This document shows, piece after piece, positions 8,130 through 14,898 of a stretch of 20,263 nt of DNA. Each line of letters opens with the position of its first letter. Position 1 is the stretch's first letter. The stretch comes from Pyramidobacter piscolens (lineage in GTDB: Bacteria; Synergistota; Synergistia; Synergistales; Dethiosulfovibrionaceae), in assembly GCA_004558205.1 (NCBI GenBank), contig SFDM01000048.1:1-20263 (forward strand), written 5' to 3'. The position numbers and the translations under genes were made by a program. Under the pieces are notes generated by a model. It saw nothing but the letters and a program-made list of their open reading frames with translations, made no database searches and was not told the DNA's origin.

Positions 8130-9551
8130 ATGAAGGACATGAAGGTCATCCCGTCGTTGAAAGACGCCATCCTCCGCTCTGGGCTGAAGGACGGCATGAG
8201 AATTTCCTTCCACCATCATCTGAGAAACGGCGACGGCGTGATGAACATGGTGCTGGCCCAGCTCTCCGAGATGGGGTTCCGCGGCCTGACGCTCAACGCC
8301 AGCTCTGTCTTTGATGTTCAGAGCCCTCTGGTCGGCCACGTGAAAAGCGGCCTGATCACCCAGATCGAGACGAACTACATGGGCTCCAAAGTGGGGCGGG
8401 CTATCTCGGAGGGCCTGATGAAGAATCCCGTGATCTTCCGCACCCACGGCGGCCGTCCTAGCGCCATTGAGACGGGCGTCACCCCCATCGACGTGGCTTT
8501 TGTGGCCGCGCCCTCGGCGGACCCCATGGGCAACGCCACGGGCAGGATAGGCAGGAGCGCCTGCGGCTCCCTGGGCTACGCCGTGTCCGACGCCATGTGC
8601 GCGCGCCATACCATCGTGATTACCGACAGCCTGGCCGGCTACCCTCTGGAGAACGCCATCATCCAGGAGCAGTGGGTTGACGGCGTAGTCGTGGTGGACA
8701 GCATCGGCGACCCCTCGGGCATCGTCTCGGGCACCACGAAGATCACCCGCGACCCTGTGGGGCTGGTCATGGCCCGCACCTGCGTGGACGTGATCAGAGC
8801 TTCGGGGCTGCTGAAGGACGGCTTTTCCTTCCAGACCGGTGCCGGCGGCGCTTCTCTGGCGGCGGCCAAGTTCCTGAAAGACGTGATGCTCGCCGAAAAG
8901 ATCCAGGGCAGCTTCGCCCTGGGCGGCATCACCAGCTACATGGTGGACATGCTGAACGCGGGCTGTTTCCGCTCCATTATGGACGTGCAGTGCTTCGACC
9001 TCGGCGCCGTGGCGTCGATCCGCGACAACCCCCATCACCAGGAGATCTCGGCAACGCGCTACGCCTCGCCGTCGGCCAAGACCTGCGCCGTGGACAGCCT
9101 CGACGCGGTGATCCTCGGTGCGACGGAGATCGACACGGACTTCAACGTGAACGTCCACACCGACTCCAACGGCTTTATCATGGGCGGCAGCGGCGGGCAC
9201 AGCGACGCCGCCGCCGGAGCCAAGCTGGCCATCATCGTGGCGCCTTTGATCCGCGCCCGCCTGCCCATCGTGACCGACCGCGTGACCACCATCTCCACGC
9301 CCGGTTCGTCCGTGGACGTGCTGGTGACCCAGCGGGGCGCGGCGGTCAACCCGGCGCGTCCCGAGCTGCGCGAGCGCCTGAAAGAGGCGGGCGTCGCCGT
9401 GATGGACATCCATGACCTGAAAAAAATGGCCGAAAGCATGACCGGCACGCCGCGCAAGCTTCCCCGGGGCGAACGCGAGGTGGCCAGGGTCATCTACCGC
9501 GACGGTTCTCAGATCGACAGCATTTACGGCGGTTCCGGCGTCACTCGCTAA
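8130..9551 (+). CDS. citF: Citrate lyase alpha subunit (citrate:acetyl-ACP transferase)
   Basis: Transfers the ACP thioester from acetate to citrate, giving citryl-ACP for CitE. It has 473 residues, somewhat shorter than the roughly 500-residue enterobacterial form, the difference lying mainly at the N-terminus. Family features include FHHHLRNGDGVMN (about 28-40), GLITQIETNYMGSKVG, a central FALGGITSYMVDMLNAG and the glycine-rich FIMGGSGGHSDAAAGAKL. VTDRVTTISTPG and AVNPARPEL near the C-terminus are also diagnostic. It is the last gene of the citDEF operon. A nested palindrome begins at its stop codon. No citX or citG follows, unlike the Klebsiella order citCDEFXG. Confidence 0.95.
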   Translation: MKDMKVIPSLKDAILRSGLKDGMRISFHHHLRNGDGVMNMVLAQLSEMGFRGLTLNASSVFDVQSPLVGHVKSGLITQIETNYMGSKVGRAISEGLMKNPVIFRTHGGRPSAIETGVTPIDVAFVAAPSADPMGNATGRIGRSACGSLGYAVSDAMCARHTIVITDSLAGYPLENAIIQEQWVDGVVVVDSIGDPSGIVSGTTKITRDPVGLVMARTCVDVIRASGLLKDGFSFQTGAGGASLAAAKFLKDVMLAEKIQGSFALGGITSYMVDMLNAGCFRSIMDVQCFDLGAVASIRDNPHHQEISATRYASPSAKTCAVDSLDAVILGATEIDTDFNVNVHTDSNGFIMGGSGGHSDAAAGAKLAIIVAPLIRARLPIVTDRVTTISTPGSSVDVLVTQRGAAVNPARPELRERLKEAGVAVMDIHDLKKMAESMTGTPRKLPRGEREVARVIYRDGSQIDSIYGGSGVTR

Positions 9552-9654
9552 ACGTCCCAGCCGCTCGAAACCCTTCCCCGGCCCAATCCTCGGAGTACGT
9601 CAAGTACGCCTCCGGTTGGGCCGGGGGAAGGCTTCTCCGCACCTGGAACGTTTA
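9549..9654. repeat. Nested palindromic element starting at the citF stop codon
   Basis: Outer arms TAAACGTCCCAG (9549-9560) and CTGGAACGTTTA (9643-9654) pair with one mismatch. The middle arms 9572-9586 and 9616-9631 pair with one bulge (CCTTCCCCGGCCCAA against TTGGGCCGGGGGAAGG). The inner arms CGGAG/CTCCG enclose GTAC-GTCAA-GTAC. It probably serves as the 3' hairpin of citDEF. The inner part resembles the pattern in the GC-rich repeats at 1.3 and 15 kb (CGG...ACTTG...TACTC), so it may be a distant relative. Confidence 0.7.
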
Positions 9655-9707
9655 TCGAGCGCCGCCTCCCTGCGCCGCCGGCGTGAGCGGCGGTTTAGCA
9701 GCATTAG

Positions 9708-9892
9708 AGTCAAAAGATTGAATCGCAAGGCCGCAAAGGTTCGCGAAGGAAAACCTTGGAAGACTTTTAGAACCGTAAGACCCAGCAAAATCTATAAATT
9801 GCTATTATGTTAATTTGTTTTTTTAGTTAATAATTTGTTTTTTGTCTTTCCTTTGCGTCCTTTGCGCCCCTTCACGTTGAAATCTTTTGATT
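9708..9892. repeat. AT-cored palindromic repeat element, copy 1
   Basis: A 185-base element with imperfect 40-45-base inverted ends: AGTCAAAAGATTG at 9708 and AATCTTTTGATT at 9881-9892. Inside these are purine-rich CGCAAAGG-type runs, and the core is AT-rich (about 9775-9845). Much of it matches the reverse complement of 20001-20172, including the GGAAAACCTT.GAAGACTTTTAGAAC segment and the CCTTTGCG-CCTTTGCG arm. It holds no coding frame of note. The size and inverted ends are MITE-like; a flanking target duplication was not found. Confidence 0.7.
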
Positions 9893-9938
9893 GGGGTTTT
9901 CAAGTTCGGGAAATAACGATTGATCGGGTGGTCTTTTC

Positions 9939-10022
9939 TACAATTGCCAGACCGTGCGAGGGTGGGTAGAATGGCGCTGATTGGCCCGTTGAACGGGTAT
10001 GACTTTGAATGAAACGGGAGGG
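9939..10022 (+). promoter_or_regulatory. Possible promoter and leader of the exported-protein operon
   Basis: TACAAT at 9939-9944 is a fair -10, but no good -35 stands 17 bases upstream. CCCGTT (9985-9990) can pair with AACGGG at 9992-9997 or with AACGGG at 10013-10018, the latter overlapping the ribosome-binding site GGGAGGG (10016-10022). The rest of 9893-10028 shows nothing else. This is a weak call. Confidence 0.25.
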
Positions 10023-10028
10023 AATGCG

Positions 10029-11024
10029 ATGAAAAGGTTTTTGAAAGGTTTGGGGATGCTGGCGCTTACGCTGAGCCTGTGTTCCGCGGCCTGGGCCTTC
10101 AGGGACGAGCCCCGCGACTTTAACGGCATCCGATGGGGGATTCATTTCGACTCGGTAAGCGACCAGTTCCGCCCGGCGCGCCGGCAGAATTCCGGCGGAA
10201 ACTATTATTATGAGCGCCTCAGCCGGTTTCAGACGTGGAAAGTCTTCGATTTAAACAGCCTGGTTTACGTTTTTGGCTCCGACGGGCGCTTCAAAGAAGC
10301 CCAGGGAAGCGTCAGAGACGGGCGCAGCTCCTTCGAGGACGCCGTCGCCTATGGAACTGTCACCTGGGGCGACCCCAGCTACGGCACGTCCAACGACGGC
10401 TACCGCAAGGCCAGCTGGTTCGGGCGCGACGTCAACATCGTCTTTGTGGAAGAATACGGCGGCTGGCGCTTCATCTGCACCTGGATTTCACGGCCGGCTC
10501 CTGCGCCGCAGCCCCATGGTCCCGGCGGCTACGCGCCGCCTCCGCCTCCAGCGCCCCGCCCTCAGCCTGGATACAGGCCTATGGCCCCTCGGCCCCGCCC
10601 TCATTCGGGCGATGACCGCCTGCAGGAGCTCCGCTCCCTGAGAGGCTATCACGGCATTGCCTGGGGAACGCCGCTGCGCGACTACAGATATGAGTTTTCG
10701 GAGGTGTCGAGCAGAGACGGTGTGAGGCTCTTCGTCAGGCAGAACGACGACAAATCCCTGGTCGGCATGCGCGCGTCCGCCGTGTACTACTGTTTCGACC
10801 GCGCGGGCCTGCAGTCCGTGGCGCTGAGTTTTGACGGCGGCAACGGGACCTATAACCGGATCTTTGAAGCCTGCCGCAGCCTCTGGGGAAAGGAGAACGC
10901 CCCGCAGCACATGCTCCGCAGGGTTGAAGGCGGCGCCGGCGGCTGGATCAAGCAGGACGGCATGGCGTTTTTGACATGGGATTCGGCCAGCGGAACGGGA
11001 TCGCTGATTCTGCAGAGGAAATAG
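10029..11024 (+). CDS. Exported protein with two copies of a ~120-residue domain joined by a Pro-rich linker
   Basis: Function not recognised. It has 331 residues. A Sec signal peptide occupies residues 1-23 (MKRFLKGLG, hydrophobic core, cleavage after AWA). Two related domains follow. The first (about 31-155) reads NGIRWG, then VYVFGSDGRFKEAQGSV and TVTWGDPSYG. The second (about 207-331) reads HGIAWG, then VYYCFDRAGLQSVALSF and SLWGKENAP. Between them is a Pro/Arg-rich linker (155-195) with a PPPPPAPRPQP run. The ATG at 10029 is chosen because GGGAGGG ends six bases upstream and the signal peptide then begins normally; an in-frame ATG at 9999 lacks both. It is first of three exported-protein genes in one direction. 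Periplasmic or cell-envelope location is inferred. Confidence 0.8.
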   Translation: MKRFLKGLGMLALTLSLCSAAWAFRDEPRDFNGIRWGIHFDSVSDQFRPARRQNSGGNYYYERLSRFQTWKVFDLNSLVYVFGSDGRFKEAQGSVRDGRSSFEDAVAYGTVTWGDPSYGTSNDGYRKASWFGRDVNIVFVEEYGGWRFICTWISRPAPAPQPHGPGGYAPPPPPAPRPQPGYRPMAPRPRPHSGDDRLQELRSLRGYHGIAWGTPLRDYRYEFSEVSSRDGVRLFVRQNDDKSLVGMRASAVYYCFDRAGLQSVALSFDGGNGTYNRIFEACRSLWGKENAPQHMLRRVEGGAGGWIKQDGMAFLTWDSASGTGSLILQRK

Positions 11025-11050
11025 CCTCTTTTCGAAGGGAGTCTTGAGAT

Positions 11051-11749
11051 ATGATCCGGCGTGTAGTGAAAATGGCGGCGGCGCTGGCGGCGCTGCTGTG
11101 CCTGTGCGGTTCGGCTTTTGCCCTGAGCAACGCCGACTACAAGAAGCTTCTGAAGGATCCTGCGTTTAAGGAAGCCGACGAAGCCCTGACCGGCGCTTGG
11201 AGCGAAGCGAAAAACAACCTGACGGCAGCCCAGTTCGAGGAACTGAGAGGGGATCAGAGAGCCTGGATCGCCGGAGGGCGGGACGAAGAGGCGCGGGACC
11301 TTATGGACGGCGGCATGAAAAAGGCCGAGGCCTACGCTGAGGCGACCATGAACCGCGTGATTTACATCAACGGCAAGATCAGCCAGGCCTTCCTGATGGC
11401 CAACCCTGTGGGCGCTCAGGGACTCTACGAGCGCCGCATGGAAGGACAGCCCGGCACGCTGGAGGTCTACTGGTACGACGAGAGCAGCCCCGAGCTGTAC
11501 GTGGTCGTCGAGGCGGCTTTTAAAATGTCCCTTGAAAACGCGAACATCGGTTCTTTCAAAGGGCACGGCAACCTTGGCGAAAATGGTGTCGCCGAAATCT
11601 ACAGCGATGACGACGACACGGTGAAGATCATGATTCAATTCAGCGGCGAAGAGGCTGAAATCATCACCAGCGAACAGTTCAAGGCGAGCGGATTTTTGGG
11701 GCATAACGTGCTGCTCGACGGCACCTACCGCCGGATCCGTTCCGAATAG
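11051..11749 (+). CDS. Exported protein with LprI/DUF1311-like N-terminal domain
   Basis: A 232-residue secreted protein; the signal peptide is 1-24 (MIRRVVK, hydrophobic stretch, cleavage after SAFA). Residues 25-100 resemble the lysozyme-inhibitor LprI N-terminal (DUF1311) domain. A D..L...W pattern is followed by L....F..L...QRAWI..GRDEEA, and then a helix AYAEATMNRVIYI, the usual order of that domain. The paired cysteines common in the family are absent. The C-terminal half (100-232) is predicted beta-rich (GSFKGHGNLGENGVAEIY, then VKIMIQFSGEEAEII) and not recognised. GGGAG lies nine bases before the ATG. The gap to the previous gene is 26 bases, so they are probably co-transcribed. Lysozyme inhibition is suggested only by domain resemblance. 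Confidence 0.75.
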   Translation: MIRRVVKMAAALAALLCLCGSAFALSNADYKKLLKDPAFKEADEALTGAWSEAKNNLTAAQFEELRGDQRAWIAGGRDEEARDLMDGGMKKAEAYAEATMNRVIYINGKISQAFLMANPVGAQGLYERRMEGQPGTLEVYWYDESSPELYVVVEAAFKMSLENANIGSFKGHGNLGENGVAEIYSDDDDTVKIMIQFSGEEAEIITSEQFKASGFLGHNVLLDGTYRRIRSE

Positions 11750-11791
11750 CCTGTCGGACAAGCCGGCTTAGAGAAAAAGGGAGTCATGATC

Positions 11792-12364
11792 ATGAAAAAA
11801 TCGATTTTAACGCTTTTCACGGTGCTTCTGCTGGCGTGCAGTGCTTCCGCCGCTCCTTCCGCCAAAGAGCTGAAGGCCATGGGCACCTTTTTGAGCAACT
11901 TTACCGAGATTGGGTTCTTTGACCTGAACGTGGCCGACATGGCCGTGGAGGACAAGATTCGCTTCGGTATCTGGCACAACTACATCAACAACTTCAAAAG
12001 CCGCATCAAGAACTGCGACAGCTGCCAGTATGGTTCCCTTCGCATCGACGCCTCTTCCGTGGCGGAGTCGCTGAAGCGCTATATGGATCTGAATTTTACG
12101 GAACATCAGTCGGTGGAGCAGTCCGACCCTCCCTGTCATTTCGATGGCAAGAGCTATCACTTTGAAGGCGCCGACGGCGAAGCCGTGTATTATGCCAAGG
12201 TGCAGAAGGTCGATTACTCGCAGGGCATCTACACCGCGACGGGCTTTTTCTACAACGCTGACAACGAGAGCGACGTGCTGGGCAGCTTCGAAGCCCTCTT
12301 TAAGGACCACCTCTGGAAGGGCAAGAAGACCTACGCCCTGATCAGCCTGAAATCTGTCGAATAA
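11792..12364 (+). CDS. Exported or lipid-anchored hypothetical protein
   Basis: Function not recognised. It has 190 residues from ATG 11792, chosen because AAGGGAG ends eight bases upstream; an in-frame ATG at 11786 is only two bases from it. The N-terminus MKKSILTLFTVLLLACSASAA is a signal peptide. LLAC could be a lipobox (Cys17), but ASA just after it also suits ordinary signal peptidase, so the anchoring is uncertain. The mature part has a CDSC pair and one further Cys, mixed alpha/beta content, and SYHFEGADGEAVYYAKVQKV followed by GIYTATGFFYNAD, suggesting beta strands. It is third in the run of exported proteins, 42 bases after the previous gene, and is followed by a strong terminator. 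Confidence 0.75.
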   Translation: MKKSILTLFTVLLLACSASAAPSAKELKAMGTFLSNFTEIGFFDLNVADMAVEDKIRFGIWHNYINNFKSRIKNCDSCQYGSLRIDASSVAESLKRYMDLNFTEHQSVEQSDPPCHFDGKSYHFEGADGEAVYYAKVQKVDYSQGIYTATGFFYNADNESDVLGSFEALFKDHLWKGKKTYALISLKSVE

Positions 12365-12384
12365 CCTGTCCCGTTTATCGAAAC

Positions 12385-12440
12385 AAGAAGGGCCCCCGCG
12401 ATGCGGATTTGTATTCCGTGCCGCGGGGGTCCTTCTTTTT
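12385..12440 (+). terminator. Strong intrinsic terminator of the exported-protein operon
   Basis: Arms AAGAAGGGCCCCCGCG (12385-12400) and CGCGGGGGTCCTTCTT (12422-12437) pair over 16 bases with one G-T. The inner bases pair partly. A TTTTT run ends at 12440. It lies 20 bases after the stop codon. A-rich bases before the left arm may let it also work for the convergent minus-strand gene ending at 12556. Confidence 0.9.
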
Positions 12441-12516
12441 GTTTCACAAAAAGGAGAGCCCGCGAGATTTTGCGAGTTCACCCTCGTTTTTATGCAATAT
12501 TTCCTGTAGAAGCGCA

Positions 12517-12534
12517 ATGTTCCACGTAGAACAT
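12517..12534. promoter_or_regulatory. parS-like palindrome (candidate ParB site)
   Basis: ATGTTCCACGTAGAACAT is a near-perfect 18-base palindrome. Bases 12518-12533 match 13 of 16 positions of the widely conserved parS consensus TGTTTCACGTGAAACA, and one half is intact (TGTTCCACG). The central CACGTG is changed to CACGTA. It sits in the gap between two convergent genes. An operator for another regulator is possible. Confidence 0.4.
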
Positions 12535-12555
12535 AAACATTCGCGGCGGCCCGCG

Positions 12556-13059
12556 CTACTCCGCTTGGATCGGTTCAAGCGTCTGGGCGGAGTAAAGGCG
12601 CCGTTCTGATGCGCTGCCTCGGGTTAAGGTGAGAATCAGCCTCGAGCCGTCCTGCGAGAGTTCCGCCTTTTCGACGGCGCTGGCGTCGGCGGAAGAGAGG
12701 GCGATGAAGCCCGAGTAGAGGCCGTCGTGGTCCAGGAGGCAGACGCCGCGAGGCTCGCCCTCGATCATGGACTGCCCCGCGTCGGAGAGCAGCACCCAGG
12801 CGCCGAACCTGGGCGACGGCGCGGCGATGGGGCGGATGGCCGCGCCCACCACGGGCGATCTGTCGAACAATCCCTGGACGCGCCATACTTCGTCAAGGTT
12901 TTTAACTTCATAGAGGAATCCCGATTCGGGCAAGACAGGCAAATTATATTCCACCCACAGCCCGCAAGCCGCGCCGGAAATTGCCATGAACGCCCAGAAA
13001 AGCCGTTTTTTCCACGGAGCGGCGCTTTTTTGCGCCGAGTTTTCTTTGTTCATCACCAT
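12556..13059 (-). CDS. Small membrane-anchored hypothetical protein
   Basis: Function not recognised. It has 167 residues from the ATG at 13059 (MVMNKEN). AAAAGG stands seven bases upstream of this ATG. A further upstream in-frame ATG at 13107 would add a Pro/Arg/Gly-rich stretch without a good ribosome-binding site. A Lys/Arg-rich N-terminus (PWKKRLF) precedes one membrane helix (about residues 17-37, FWAFMAISGAACGLWVEY), giving an N-in, C-out topology by the positive-inside rule. The extracytoplasmic part is about 130 residues and probably beta-rich (WVLLSDAGQSMI, RLILTLTRG, RRLYSAQTLEPI). It stands alone, convergent with the exported-protein operon. Codon use is like its neighbours. Confidence 0.65.
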   Translation of the reverse strand: MVMNKENSAQKSAAPWKKRLFWAFMAISGAACGLWVEYNLPVLPESGFLYEVKNLDEVWRVQGLFDRSPVVGAAIRPIAAPSPRFGAWVLLSDAGQSMIEGEPRGVCLLDHDGLYSGFIALSSADASAVEKAELSQDGSRLILTLTRGSASERRLYSAQTLEPIQAE

Positions 13060-13124
13060 TCGCCAACCTTTTCCAAGCCTCCCTTCGCGCACCGGCGGAG
13101 GACCCATACTAATTATCCATAGAA

Positions 13125-13250
13125 CAGCTGAACTAACGTCCGGGGCCGGCCCGAGGTGCCATGCAGTCGCTAAAGACTATCTTGGCCTGTTCGCCTGCCT
13201 ATAATCGCTTGGTGGATACCCCTCGGGTCGTCCCCTCCGTGCTCATTTTG
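13125..13250 (+). repeat. GC-rich palindromic repeat, copy C (divergent core)
   Basis: The inverted ends GGGGCCGGCCCGAGG (13142-13156) and CCTCGGGTCGTCCCC (13221-13235) match 13 of 15 bases. The left flank AACAGCTGAACTAACG matches the corresponding flank of copy B read in reverse. The 64-base centre is unlike copies A and B and less palindromic, so this is an older or rearranged member. The rest of 13060-13379 holds nothing clear beyond a weak 7-bp stem at 13333-13371. Confidence 0.65.
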
Positions 13251-13379
13251 CGTTTTTATCACAAAGTAATGTCATGCATATTTCCTTTGGAGCGGCTCAA
13301 CTCCTGACGTCTGTGCCGTTCTCCCAGAAGATGTTCAAGGTTTCTCTAGGGATGACAGCTATTACTTGAACTTGCTCTT

Positions 13380-14084
13380 TTAGAGCTCTACGGAGTTGTT
13401 TCCCGCGTCAATGAAGGCCGTGCGCACCCCGGCGCAGCCGAAGATTTCGCGGCAGAGCCCGGCGAGCTCTTCGCGGGCCGACAGGATCGCTTCCTGATTG
13501 ACGGCCTCGAAGCCGTCGATGGGGAAGAAGATGTCGCGGCTTTCGGGGCCGATCTTGCCGATCTCGCTTTGGCGCCAGATCCAGCGCCGCGTGCGCACCT
13601 TCTGCCCCACGGTGTAGATCAGTTCGCCCTCGGGCATGGCCTCCGTCTCAGTCTCGCCGAAGGGGATAAAGCAGTCGCCTTCGCGGGAGAAGCGCACCTC
13701 CATGTCGCCGTCCATCTGGCCGATGTCGTGAGCGCCCATGGGCAGCACATATTTTAAAGACAGCGCGTTGCCCAGGTCCACGATGGGGTTGATGTGAGGC
13801 AGCCCCTTGCCCTTGGCGACGCGCGTGAACATGGCCTCGATGGAGCTCATGAACTTGTTGGGGTTCATGCCGAGCTTCGTGAAGGCCTCGCGGTAGGGGA
13901 GGACGGCGGGATCCTCCTTTACCTTTCTGTCGGCATAGCGCGCCTCGGCGGCGGCGATGCCTCCGTTCAGCAGTTCGGCGATCTTTGCGTAGTCTCTCTT
14001 GTTGTCGATCCCCTTGGCGATGACGACGCCGAAACAGACTCCGGGCAGCTTTTCGAAGACCTGCGGTTCCACGGTGAATTTCAT
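13380..14084 (-). CDS. Stand-alone B3/B4-domain protein (PheRS beta editing-domain relative)
   Basis: A cytosolic protein of 234 residues made almost entirely of a B3/B4 (tRNA-binding/editing) domain, related to the region of phenylalanyl-tRNA synthetase beta that hydrolyses mischarged Tyr-tRNA(Phe). Supporting motifs are the central FTKLGMNPNKFMSSIEAMFTRV, the INPIVDLGNALSLKYVLPMGAHD segment and the late RTRRWIWRQSEIGKIGPES. These are hallmarks of the free-standing family. GGGAGG lies eight bases before the ATG at 14084. That ATG overlaps the regulator's stop (ATGA), so the two are translationally coupled. The biochemical role of free-standing B3/B4 proteins is mostly unsettled; tRNA deacylation or amino-acid binding are possibilities. 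Its neighbours suggest a link to aromatic amino acid use. Confidence 0.85.
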   Translation of the reverse strand: MKFTVEPQVFEKLPGVCFGVVIAKGIDNKRDYAKIAELLNGGIAAAEARYADRKVKEDPAVLPYREAFTKLGMNPNKFMSSIEAMFTRVAKGKGLPHINPIVDLGNALSLKYVLPMGAHDIGQMDGDMEVRFSREGDCFIPFGETETEAMPEGELIYTVGQKVRTRRWIWRQSEIGKIGPESRDIFFPIDGFEAVNQEAILSAREELAGLCREIFGCAGVRTAFIDAGNNSVEL

Positions 14085-14746
14085 GAGTTTTTCCTCCCTG
14101 AATGTGATTCCTGCGATAAAGCAAGAGCGTTTTTGATTTCCTTCAGATATTTGTACAGCGTGGCCTGGGATATGCCGAGCAGCTCGCAGACTTTGGGAAC
14201 GGCGCGGCGCACTTCGAAGACGCCTTTCTCGTCGAGACGCCTCAGAATGGACATTTTCGCCTCGCGGGAGTCCAGAGAAAAGGGCTTGGCCTGTTCGATC
14301 TCGGAAACGATCACGCTGAAGGTGAGGTCTTCGATGGTCTGGGCTTCCCGGCGCGGGCTCGCCTCGGGGGCGGCGCAGGCCATGGAGTTCACGAGGCGCT
14401 GAAGCGCTTCCAGGTCGCTGACGTCTTGGTTGACGCAGATAGCGTAACTCAGCCCGCCCTGTTCGTCGCGCAGGAACAGGTTGGAGCAGCGAAGTTTCCG
14501 CGCCCCCTTGGACGTGCTTGAATAGCCCACGGTCATGCCCGGCGTCGGCGACCGGTCGGCGCGCTGGGCCAGGAGTTTCATGCCCGACAGGCCGTCCAGG
14601 GCCCCCGCTTGACGCCCCGTGATAAAACCGTTGACGATATGGAGGATCCGCCCCGCTTTCAGGTCATGGACGACCACTTCGGTCTGGGGCCCCATGACAA
14701 GCGCGAAAAAATCCGCGACACTCTTTAACTGCTCGGCTCGATCCAT
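14081..14746 (-). CDS. YheO/DauR-type transcriptional regulator (PAS-like plus helix-turn-helix)
   Basis: A cytosolic DNA-binding protein of 221 residues, the usual size of the YheO-like family. The N-terminal PAS-like sensor domain (about 5-120) shows GPQTEVVVHDL, HIVNGFITGRQAG, YSSTSKGARKLRCSNLFLRDEQG and AICVNQDVSDL, all family hallmarks. The C-terminal helix-turn-helix (about 165-210) reads FEVRRAVPKVCELLGISQATLYKYLKEI. The ATG at 14746 is preferred because AAGGAGG precedes it by six bases. A longer in-frame form from 14821 would run through the promoter and operator region. It is divergent from iorA, and matching boxes in the shared gap suggest that it controls itself and iorAB-ptb. The ligand is unknown; an amino acid (DauR senses D-amino acids) or keto acid is likely. 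Confidence 0.88.
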   Translation of the reverse strand: MDRAEQLKSVADFFALVMGPQTEVVVHDLKAGRILHIVNGFITGRQAGALDGLSGMKLLAQRADRSPTPGMTVGYSSTSKGARKLRCSNLFLRDEQGGLSYAICVNQDVSDLEALQRLVNSMACAAPEASPRREAQTIEDLTFSVIVSEIEQAKPFSLDSREAKMSILRRLDEKGVFEVRRAVPKVCELLGISQATLYKYLKEIKNALALSQESHSGRKNS

Positions 14747-14762
14747 AAAAGGCCTCCTTGAT

Positions 14763-14850
14763 GATAATTTTTTTCTCATTTCACGAAAAAAATTATAAAC
14801 CCGCTTGACAGGGAAATGCAAGAGCGATAAGATTTTTCTCGAATTAAGAA
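14763..14850. promoter_or_regulatory. Overlapping divergent promoters with paired operator-like boxes
   Basis: Plus strand: TTGACA (14805-14810), 17 bases, TAAGAT (14828-14833), pointing to iorA. Minus strand: TTGCAT (14821-14816), 18 bases, TATAAT (14797-14792), pointing to the regulator. The two overlap, so polymerase cannot hold both at once. Boxes of form GATAA-N4-TTTCTC-N7-GAA stand at 14763-14787 and 14826-14850, identical at 18 of 25 positions and 63 bases apart. A perfect 12-bp inverted repeat (14764-14775 and 14785-14796) overlaps the first box and the minus-strand -10. Confidence 0.65.
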
Positions 14851-14898
14851 ATTTTTTCTTTTACGAGTGGTTAGGAAATAAGCTGCGCTATTTGTCCA

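Noticed and set aside
8112..9413. 433-codon minus-strand open frame opposite citF
   Set aside because: Runs fully antisense to a clear citF and is Gly/His/Arg-rich, typical of a GC-rich shadow frame.
12409..12609. 66-codon plus-strand ORF containing MFHVEH
   Set aside because: It starts inside the terminator hairpin; the MFHVEH string is only the translation of the parS-like palindrome.
13125..13250. tRNA or structured RNA gene within repeat copy C
   Set aside because: No tRNA arms or conserved T-loop; the pairing is explained by the repeat's inverted ends.
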